Assembly (NCBI GenBank): GCA_949282835.1
Contig: CASDQU010000007.1
Coordinates: forward strand, 1-10,816
Direction of reading: 5' to 3'
Length of the DNA stretch: 10,816 nt
Source of the DNA: an uncultured Bacillota bacterium
Lineage (GTDB): Bacteria > Bacillota > Clostridia > Christensenellales > UBA1242
Shown: piece after piece, positions 1 through 4,731 of the stretch
Layout of the letters: every line of letters begins with the position of its first letter
How positions within the stretch are numbered: the stretch's first letter is position 1
Position numbers and translations under genes: made by a program
The notes under the pieces: generated by a model
What the model saw: only the letters and a program-made list of their open reading frames with translations
Database searches by the model: none
What the model was told of the DNA's origin: nothing

Positions 1-4
1 CCAT

Positions 5-122
5 TTCCAGTGGCGATAGAGAAAAGGATCCACCTGTACACATACCGAACACAGAAGTTAAGCTTTTCATCGTCGAAAATACTTGGCTGGTGACGGCCCG
101 GGAAGATAGAACACTGCTGGAA
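5..122 (+). rRNA. rrf: 5S ribosomal RNA
   Basis: This is the 5S RNA of the large ribosomal subunit. The diagnostic core is present: CATACCGAACACAGAAGTTAAG around 42-63, preceded by GGCGATAGAGAAAAGG, which matches bacterial 5S loops B and C. The ends pair as helix I (TTCCAG at 5-10 with CTGGAA at 117-122), which fixes the limits to within a few bases. Its length of about 118 nt is normal. It should be the last gene of a 16S-23S-5S operon whose other members lie left of the window; that is inference. A terminator follows directly. Pieces of the 3' half recur downstream in both orientations (see 188-260 and 350-366). Confidence 0.95.
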
Positions 123-130
123 TACCATTT

Positions 131-157
131 AAGTAGGCGCATGAGCCTACTTTTTTG
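131..157 (+). terminator. Rho-independent terminator of the rRNA operon
   Basis: An 8-bp perfect stem AAGTAGGC/GCCTACTT with loop GCATGA is followed by a run of T, 9 nt after the 5S 3' end. It is the obvious end of the rRNA transcript. Confidence 0.85.
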
Positions 158-187
158 TTTATAAAAGTTGTATTAAGTAAAATAACT

Positions 188-260
188 GCAGTGTTCTGCC
201 ACGCTTTCCGCGTGCGTTTTGCTTTTGCAAAACATCTTCCCGGGCAGCCGGGATGAAAAG
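188..260 (-). pseudogene. Inverted, interrupted fragment of a 5S rRNA gene
   Basis: Read on the minus strand, three blocks of the intact 5S gene occur in the correct order: CTTTTCATC (260-252, 5S 63-71), GCCCGGGAAGAT (245-234, 5S 96-107) and AGAACACTGC (197-188, 5S 108-117). About 24 nt of the 5S between the first two blocks is reduced to 6 nt. The last two blocks, adjacent in 5S, are separated by 36 nt that form two perfect hairpins (200-214 and 216-233). A third hairpin, CCCGG/CCGGG, lies at 239-252. Nothing matching the 5' half of 5S was found beyond 260. It cannot make a functional 5S; it looks like a rearranged remnant. Confidence 0.55.
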
Positions 261-349
261 GCGCACACTCTTTTCCACGCATAAAGTGTTAGAGAAAAAT
301 AGCAACGCACAGAGTTTTGTCTAGCCTTGCGAAATGCGCTGCATTTCTA

Positions 350-366
350 AGAACACTGCTGGAATA
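350..366 (+). repeat. Direct copy of the 5S 3' end
   Basis: The 17 bases AGAACACTGCTGGAATA are identical to 108-124, the 3' end of the 5S gene plus two bases. As in the intact gene they are followed by a terminator. The first ten bases also form an inverted repeat with 188-197, so 188-359 is bracketed by GCAGTGTTCT and AGAACACTGC. Immediately before it a perfect hairpin GAAATGC/GCATTTC lies at 331-347. The 261-330 stretch holds no gene I can recognise. Confidence 0.7.
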
Positions 367-370
367 TAAA

Positions 371-398
371 AAGCCTAACCGCAAGAGGTTAGGTTTTT
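371..398 (+). terminator. Second Rho-independent terminator after the 5S region
   Basis: The stem CCTAACC/GGTTAGG (374-380 and 387-393, loop GCAAGA) is followed by six T. It stands directly behind the second 5S 3'-end copy, which suggests it was, or is, another native rRNA-operon terminator. Confidence 0.8.
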
Positions 399-414
399 TG
401 TTTTTAAATATGTT

Positions 415-500
415 TAGTCGTGCAACATTTGGTTGCAGAGCGGGGATGAGGTTTGAGTTTGGAAATGTTTAGTCGGATAGTCGTGCAACATTTGGTTGCA
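415..500 (+). repeat. Twin 23-bp repeats with a hairpin core upstream of a promoter
   Basis: A 23-bp sequence beginning TAGTCG and ending in TGCAACATTTGGTTGCA occurs at 415-437 and again at 478-500 without mismatch. Its last 17 bases are an imperfect palindrome (TGCAAC/GTTGCA, 6 bp). The upstream part ATGTTTAGTCG is also duplicated (410-420 and 465-475), so this is a tandem duplication of roughly 55-63 bp with an 8-nt difference. The second copy ends 6 nt before the -35 box at 507, a position where an operator or activator site would sit; that role is inference. Confidence 0.6.
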
Positions 501-506
501 AATATA

Positions 507-535
507 TTGACATAAGGAGAATAGTGTGTTATTGT
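507..535 (+). promoter_or_regulatory. Promoter of the 558 gene
   Basis: TTGACA (507-512), a 17-nt spacer and TATTGT (530-535) give a good sigma-A type promoter. Transcription would begin near 542, just ahead of the AAAGGAG ribosome binding site at 541-547. Confidence 0.65.
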
Positions 536-557
536 TTATCAAAGGAGATTACATTTT

Positions 558-1115
558 ATGGATAATGTTGTATATGATGTGGTAGAAAGCGGAAAAATTG
601 ATGTTAAGTCGCCCTCAATTATGGAAAGGACAATTATAACTTTTAAAAGCGAGCAAGAAGCTTTAAAATATATAGAAAAATATTGTTATGGCGGGAATTT
701 TAAAGTAAGAGCGCGAAATTTAACTAAAGTCTTTGAAAATGTAGAAGATTATGAAAAATTTGACCCAAATGCACAACTAAATGCTAAAAAGATAGAAATG
801 CAAAGATTAAAAAATGAGGGCATTGAATTGCCTGGAGAATATGCTATAGCAGAAAAAATTGCAAAAAATAGATTTAGTGGTGGAAAAGATTACATTTTCC
901 ATGACATTTTTGCCATTGAAGAGGCTGAGGAAATTATAGAGCAGGTGAACCTTGAAGAACTGGAAAAGGATGGAAAGGTATTAATTAAATATCCAAGAAC
1001 AAATAACTATGCCCTTATTTCTCAAGAGCAATTTGCTATTTTAAGAGAGGCGCTCAAAGAAAGACTTGCTAAGATTGAAAAGGCCGAACAAGATTTTAAT
1101 GAGTTTGGTGATTAG
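558..1115 (+). CDS. Hypothetical protein, 185 aa
   Basis: I do not recognise this family. The start follows AAAGGAG with 10 nt spacing, and the codon use matches the neighbours. There is no signal peptide or membrane segment, so it should be cytoplasmic. The protein is charged and mostly helical. Residues around 28-60 (TFKSEQEALKYIEKYC...) look like a small alpha/beta unit. The middle (75-115) is a lysine-rich helix. A segment after residue 140 (VLIKYPRTNNYALISQEQF) is predicted beta strand, and the acidic/basic C-terminal helix (160-185) could form a coiled coil. It is a single-gene unit with its own promoter and terminator. That terminator has been interrupted by the repeat at 1159-1429. 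Confidence 0.85.
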   Translation: MDNVVYDVVESGKIDVKSPSIMERTIITFKSEQEALKYIEKYCYGGNFKVRARNLTKVFENVEDYEKFDPNAQLNAKKIEMQRLKNEGIELPGEYAIAEKIAKNRFSGGKDYIFHDIFAIEEAEEIIEQVNLEELEKDGKVLIKYPRTNNYALISQEQFAILREALKERLAKIEKAEQDFNEFGD

Positions 1116-1138
1116 AGGTAATAGGAGAATATTTATTA

Positions 1139-1158
1139 GACAGGTTTTTTAGCCTGTT
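1139..1158 (+). repeat. Proximal copy of the duplicated terminator hairpin (site A)
   Basis: The 20 bases GACAGGTTTTTTAGCCTGTT are identical to 1430-1449. They fold as GACAGGTT/AGCCTGTT with a TTTT loop. This copy lies 23 nt after the stop codon of the 558 gene but runs straight into the inserted element and lacks a following T-tract, so it should terminate poorly. I read it as one half of a target-site duplication. Confidence 0.75.
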
Positions 1159-1429
1159 CAGACTGTTGAAAAAGGGCGCGACCGAAAAATTCAGCGAATT
1201 TTTCTTGCGGTGTTTTCGTCAAAGGCTACGCTTATGTCAAGTTGTTAAAAACAACTTAGACTTTAACGCTCGCCTTTTCCTCTCCCCATAAATGTCAAAG
1301 CATTTACGGGGTGTCCCAAATAAAACACCTAAAAACAGTCATTTAGGAGAACTAAACTCCTGCTTTTAGGCATTTTTCTCCCCTTGCATCGCTTGTTTTT
1401 GAACAGTCTGATTTATTTGTCTACAAGCC
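1159..1429 (+). mobile_element. Structured non-coding repeat element, long copy (271 nt)
   Basis: The left end is CAGACTGTTGAAAAA; its inverted counterpart TTTTTGAACAGTCTG ends at 1410, followed by an asymmetric tail ATTTATTTGTCTACAAGC. Outside one internal block, the sequence is nearly identical to 9625-9794. Shared structure: a 9-bp stem GAAAAATTC/GAATTTTTC (1184-1204), a stem GGTGTTTT/AAAACACC (1209-1216 and 1322-1329), and CCTAAAA/TTTTAGG (1328-1370) holding an inner TTTAG/CTAAA. This copy has about 102 extra nt inside the GGTGTT stem, forming further hairpins (1221-1277 and 1284-1311). It has no coding capacity. The flanking hairpin is duplicated on both sides. I infer a MITE-like element mobilised in trans by a transposase encoded elsewhere; the family is not known to me. 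Confidence 0.7.
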
Positions 1430-1455
1430 GACAGGTTTTTTAGCCTGTTCTATTT
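1430..1455 (+). terminator. Distal duplicated terminator hairpin of the 558 gene (site A)
   Basis: This is the second copy of the 20-nt hairpin (1430-1449), here followed by CTATTTTT, a modest T-tract. Removing the element and one hairpin copy restores a simple stop-codon/hairpin/T-tract arrangement, so this is the original 3' end of the 558 transcript. The stem is only 8 bp with two G-T pairs, so termination may be weak. Confidence 0.6.
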
Positions 1456-1472
1456 TTCTCGCCTAATTTTAT

Positions 1473-1501
1473 TTGCGCTTTTTCAAGTATTTTGATAAAA
1501 T
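1473..1501 (+). promoter_or_regulatory. Promoter of the 1672-2641 unit
   Basis: TTGCGC (1473-1478), a 17-nt spacer and TAAAAT (1496-1501) preceded by TGA give an extended -10 promoter. The predicted start near 1508 would leave an untranslated leader of about 164 nt before 1672. Confidence 0.5.
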
Positions 1502-1507
1502 ATATTA

Positions 1508-1671
1508 GAAAGCCAAGTCAACGAAGTTGTGTTTGAAAGCGGCTGATGGTCATACATATATGTGATGACACAATTTATTATGTAAACGCGGCTGCAATTT
1601 TGTTTTATAAACAAAGTGAGAGAAACAATATCACATAGTTTACACTATCTATTAAATTATCAGGAGCAAAT
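1508..1671 (+). other. Possible structured 5' leader or small RNA
   Basis: This non-coding stretch lies between a predicted start site and the gene at 1672. Visible pairings: AGCC/GGCT (1511-1514 and 1541-1544) around CAAC-GAA-GTTG (1519-1529); the self-complementary ACATATATGT near 1553-1562; TGTGAT/ATCACA (1561-1566 and 1630-1635); TGTAAAC/GTTTACA (1581-1587 and 1638-1644); and inside that TTTGTTT-TAT-AAACAAA (about 1600-1616). The motif CGGCTG occurs twice (1540-1545 and 1589-1594). I do not recognise a known riboswitch, T-box or 6S RNA. The pairings are nested enough to suggest a folded RNA, but AT-rich DNA gives such pairings easily. Confidence 0.3.
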
Positions 1672-2028
1672 ATGAAAGATAAAAGTCATGACGGCACACA
1701 AAATAAGGAACATATAAGCGATATTATAGAAAAATGTGAAATGCTTTTTGCAAATATTCAAGATAATACCGACTTGGCAGTGCGGCTTTTTTCATTACAA
1801 GAAGGCGACATTGTTGATAAAGATATTTTGGATGCTGTAAAGCTTGACTGTGAAGATATCATTCAAATTGAAAAGCTTGCTGATAACTATATTTCACAAA
1901 TATCAAACTATAAAAATCAAATTATTCAAGATAGTGAACATGGCGAGATTTTAAGTATTTATAATGAACTTAAATCTATGGAAAACAAATCAGCCAAACT
2001 GGTAGAACAAATATTAAAGGTAAAATAA
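1672..2028 (+). CDS. Hypothetical helical protein, 118 aa
   Basis: I do not recognise this protein. The start has a good AGGAG site (1662-1666) at 5 nt spacing. It is acidic, has no signal peptide or membrane segment, and is almost entirely predicted helix. The stretch from about residue 16 to 50 and that from 60 to 118 (LADNYISQISNYKNQII..., IYNELKSMENKSAKLVEQILKVK) have the heptad-like spacing of coiled coils or helical bundles. Two cysteines lie at about 22 and 60, and no catalytic motif is visible. The downstream HD gene begins 22 nt after its stop, so the two are very probably co-transcribed. A chaperone-like or adaptor role is possible but unsupported. Confidence 0.85.
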   Translation: MKDKSHDGTQNKEHISDIIEKCEMLFANIQDNTDLAVRLFSLQEGDIVDKDILDAVKLDCEDIIQIEKLADNYISQISNYKNQIIQDSEHGEILSIYNELKSMENKSAKLVEQILKVK

Positions 2029-2050
2029 TATAATTTAAATGGAGGGGAAA

Positions 2051-2641
2051 TTGGAAGCTAAAGATGAATTTTTGGACATTTATTATGATAATATAGATAG
2101 AGATGGCGCAGACAAATTACTTGATTGGCTTGAAAAGTCGGACTTTTTTACCGCTCCAGCGAGCACCTCTAGACATTCAGCATATAAAGGCGGGCTATGC
2201 GCTCATTCTGTCAATGTGTATAAACGCTTTGTCAAACTTTTAGAGAGCGAATATGGCAAAGAGTGGGAGCAAAAAGTTAGCAAGGAGAGCGTTGCCATAA
2301 TGGGACTGTTGCATGATGTGTGCAAAGTTGATATATACAAAGAAGATTATCGTAATGTCAAAGACGAATCGGGTACATGGATAAAGAAGCCATATTATAA
2401 ACTTGAAGATTCGCTGCCTTATGGACATGGCGAAAAGTCTGTCTATATTATTTCTGCTTTTATGAAACTGACTAGAGAAGAGGCACTTGCAATTAACTGG
2501 CATATGGGCGAATATGACCAAAGAGTTAAAAATGGCGGAAGTTATATGATGGCAGAGGTCTTTTATAGATATCCAATTTGTTTTCTAATGCATCTGGCAG
2601 ATTTATCGGCAACATATCTGGATGAAAGACCATTAGATTGA
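2051..2641 (+). CDS. HD-domain phosphohydrolase, probable TTG start
   Basis: This is a metal-dependent HD-superfamily phosphohydrolase, a group that includes nucleotidases and nucleases. Visible ligands, numbered from the upstream ATG at 2039, are H56 in GGLCAHSVNVY, the H92-D93 pair in GLLHDVCKVD, H130 in YGHGEKS, H155 in INWHMGEYD and D188 in MHLADLSA. The whole HD set is present, so it should be active. The pattern (GG-AHS, LLHD-K, GH, HLAD) resembles clostridial stand-alone HD proteins and the HD part of YhaM-type exonucleases. The substrate cannot be told. For the start, GGAGGGG at 2041-2047 lies inside the ATG-initiated reading frame and 5 nt ahead of an in-frame TTG at 2051, so TTG (196 aa) is preferred over ATG 2039 (200 aa). 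Confidence 0.85.
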   Translation: MEAKDEFLDIYYDNIDRDGADKLLDWLEKSDFFTAPASTSRHSAYKGGLCAHSVNVYKRFVKLLESEYGKEWEQKVSKESVAIMGLLHDVCKVDIYKEDYRNVKDESGTWIKKPYYKLEDSLPYGHGEKSVYIISAFMKLTREEALAINWHMGEYDQRVKNGGSYMMAEVFYRYPICFLMHLADLSATYLDERPLD

Positions 2642-2713
2642 GCGGCTAAGCCTATAATTTTTAAAGATTTTTTCAAAAAATAAATATAAATGATATATAT
2701 TTAAAAATCACTA

Positions 2714-2742
2714 TTGACAATAAAGGGATTTTGCAGTATAAT
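2714..2742 (+). promoter_or_regulatory. Perfect consensus promoter of the 2766 gene
   Basis: TTGACA (2714-2719), exactly 17 nt, then TATAAT (2737-2742): a full sigma-A consensus. The start would fall near 2749, giving a leader of under 20 nt with AGGAGG at 2755-2760. Strong constitutive expression is expected. Confidence 0.85.
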
Positions 2743-2765
2743 TATGTTAAATATAGGAGGATGTT

Positions 2766-4187
2766 ATGGTGGTACACAGTCAAGAGATTGAATCTTATGT
2801 AGACACAGAAAAAAAAGGGGAAAAATCCGCGCCTAAAAATAATACTTCTGAAAAGGGAAAGGAAGGTAAAAATGGCGAAAAAGAAGCAACAGCTACTGTT
2901 TCATCAAGCGGTATTGTTTCAGATGCTAGTCCATCTACTACTCCAGATCCAATAGGCGCTGTAACCATCGACAAAAAAGATGAAACACCAGCAAATTCAA
3001 GTGTGACAAATAGTGGCATGGTTAAATCTAAAAAGCCAGTAAAACCAGCTAAAATTATTGTAGCAGTGCTGTTGGGTCTTACAATAGTAGGTGCAATTAT
3101 TGGAGCTGCTGTAGGCTGGGCTAAGACACAAGATAAAGTTGACAAAACAGCAGGTCAATTAGGAGTTGTCTCTGGTCAATTAGCAGAAGAGGAGAATAAT
3201 AAAAATAATGCTATAAATAACAATCAACAAACTATCACAGCGTTCTATAATACTGTAGCTCAAAATGTAGAAAAAGCTGTCGCTGACTATAATGACGCTA
3301 AAGGTGCATTTAATGCCATTGGCAAAAATCCTGGAGATCCTAATTATGACGCAATCGCTGAAGTAAATGGTGCTTTGCAAGATAAATATGATAGTTTGGC
3401 TGCTTTACAAGCAGAGTTTGAAGTTTACGCAACACAATATAAAAATGGAGAGTTGTCTGATAAGGCGTATAGAGAAATCTTAACTCAACTAAATAACCAA
3501 GCAAACCAAGTAATCAATGAGGCAGACAACCTAGAAAACTTGTGCGCAAATTACAGTGTTTACTCTGTCACAGTTTACCAAAGTGCTTTATCTAAAGATA
3601 AAGTGCAGAAACTTTTAGGAGATAAAACTATAGTCGGCAAAGTTACAGGAGTAGAAAGTTGTAAGTACTGGAGTGATACCGGTAAAGTACAAATAGTTGT
3701 GAAAATACAAGAAGCAGAGTGCCCTGGGGTTACCGCAAAAGAGTATATTAGAGTGATTGAAGCTGATGTTACCCCTGGTCAAAAAACTACATCATTTAAA
3801 ATTATCACAGACGAATTAGTTGGTAACAAAACAGTAACAGCGCACACTTATGAAATTGCGCCTAAATCTGATATGGGTGCCAATGCAAATAGCAATGTTG
3901 ATGTTGGATATTTTAAATCAGCAAAAAGAGATAAGAAAACTGGACTTATTACCTCTGAAGCCGGTGCAGTAGTTATGGTCTATGATGATACAGGCGCGCC
4001 TATTTATATTGAAGAATTTTTCGCTGATAGTAAAACAGATTCGAAAGACCATACACCTGAAATGATAGAACAGTTAATAAAAGAAACGCAAGAATATATA
4101 GAAAGCCTTAAACTTCAAGGAATGAAAGTGGTTGGTAAAGTAGGCGATTATTTTCTTGTGGTGCCAGACGATGAGAGAGGCATGTAA
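2766..4187 (+). CDS. Single-pass membrane protein with disordered cytoplasmic tail and large extracytoplasmic domain
   Basis: I do not recognise the family. AGGAGG lies 5 nt before ATG 2766. Residues 1-95 are low-complexity, rich in K, E, S and T, with no hydrophobic part. One membrane span follows at about 97-119 (IIVAVLLGLTIVGAIIGAAVGW), preceded by a lysine-rich stretch (KSKKPVKPAK), so the N-terminus should stay inside and the rest face outside. Residues 120-275 are helical and coiled-coil-like, with many N, Q and A residues. Residues 280-473 look beta-rich (VTVYQS, GKVQIVVKIQEAE, TVTAHTYEIA, AVVMVYDDTGAPIYIEEFF, VVGKVGDYFLVVPDD). It has no sorting signal or catalytic motif. The architecture suggests an envelope anchor or scaffold, but the function is unknown. 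It is transcribed alone from a very strong promoter. Confidence 0.9.
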   Translation: MVVHSQEIESYVDTEKKGEKSAPKNNTSEKGKEGKNGEKEATATVSSSGIVSDASPSTTPDPIGAVTIDKKDETPANSSVTNSGMVKSKKPVKPAKIIVAVLLGLTIVGAIIGAAVGWAKTQDKVDKTAGQLGVVSGQLAEEENNKNNAINNNQQTITAFYNTVAQNVEKAVADYNDAKGAFNAIGKNPGDPNYDAIAEVNGALQDKYDSLAALQAEFEVYATQYKNGELSDKAYREILTQLNNQANQVINEADNLENLCANYSVYSVTVYQSALSKDKVQKLLGDKTIVGKVTGVESCKYWSDTGKVQIVVKIQEAECPGVTAKEYIRVIEADVTPGQKTTSFKIITDELVGNKTVTAHTYEIAPKSDMGANANSNVDVGYFKSAKRDKKTGLITSEAGAVVMVYDDTGAPIYIEEFFADSKTDSKDHTPEMIEQLIKETQEYIESLKLQGMKVVGKVGDYFLVVPDDERGM

Positions 4188-4220
4188 TCTTTCTAACAAT
4201 AAGTTTGATAAGATAATAAT

Positions 4221-4248
4221 AAAAGTTCGGCATATGCCGAGCTTTTTT
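4221..4248 (+). terminator. Terminator of the 2766 gene
   Basis: The stem AGTTCGGC/GCCGAGCT (one G-T pair, loop ATAT) is followed by a T-tract, 33 nt after the stop codon. The stretch from 4249 to 4360 is AT-rich, and I see nothing in it. Confidence 0.85.
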
Positions 4249-4360
4249 ATATAAGTTAATAATGAATTATTTTTAAATTAAATCAAAAATCTTTTATTAT
4301 ATATTATGATTTGCTTTACTTAATCATTATTAGTTTTATAAAAAATTCACAAAAAAACAG

Positions 4361-4389
4361 TTGACAAAACTGGTCAAATATGATAATCT
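4361..4389 (+). promoter_or_regulatory. Promoter of tRNA-Ala
   Basis: TTGACA (4361-4366) is followed by GATAAT (4382-4387, 15-nt spacer) or TAATCT (4384-4389, 17-nt spacer). The start would be 10-15 nt before the mature tRNA. The -35 is clear; the exact -10 is not. Confidence 0.6.
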
Positions 4390-4404
4390 TTAAGAGCATT
4401 GTTA

Positions 4405-4482
<78 letters not shown>

Positions 4483-4494
4483 CTGCTTTAGAGT

Positions 4495-4517
4495 GCGGCT
4501 TTTTAAGTCGCCTTTTT
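4495..4517 (+). terminator. Probable tRNA terminator
   Basis: A short stem GCGGC/GTCGC with one G-T pair and a T-rich loop is followed by CTTTTT, 12 nt after the tRNA. The stem is only 5 bp, so the call is moderate. The region 4518-4680 is AT-rich, with no gene I can support. Confidence 0.55.
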
Positions 4518-4681
4518 ATTTTTGCCAGTCTCATTTGCGATATCTTGAAAAATTGCAATCATTTTGAAGATAATAAAGCATATTTAATAAGAAGAAGAGT
4601 TTCTATCTTCTATATTTTGCTCTTTTTTCTTATATGCCCAATATTTATTTAAAGAAAATTACTATTTTTTTTGTTTTGCTA

Positions 4682-4710
4682 TTGAATTTCTAGAAATACT
4701 GTGGTATAAT
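4682..4710 (+). promoter_or_regulatory. Promoter of the 4732 gene
   Basis: TTGAAT (4682-4687), a 17-nt spacer ending in TGG (extended -10), and TATAAT (4705-4710). The leader is very short, with GGAGGGG at 4723-4729 just before ATG 4732. Confidence 0.8.
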
Positions 4711-4731
4711 AATACTAATTATGGAGGGGTT

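Noticed and set aside
67..282. Minus-strand reading frame of 71 codons
   Set aside because: It runs antisense across the 5S gene and its terminator and owes its length to the structured RNA sequence; no ribosome site.
1159..1429. Group IIC intron remnant or integron attC site
   Set aside because: Group IIC introns also sit behind terminators but leave no target duplication, and no domain V or reverse transcriptase is visible. No attC core sites or neighbouring cassette were seen.
1139..1449. Two-unit CRISPR array from the repeated 20-mer
   Set aside because: There are only two copies 271 nt apart, each a terminator hairpin, with no cas genes.
1508..1671. Assignment of the leader to a named riboswitch, T-box or 6S RNA
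   Set aside because: No diagnostic core motif (for example a T-box sequence or a GEMM, preQ1 or SAM core) could be recognised by eye.
2795..3145. Minus-strand frames opposite the membrane-protein gene, and similar ones opposite the 4732, 7156 and 2051 genes
   Set aside because: They are antisense shadows of well-supported genes, with no ribosome sites or promoters.
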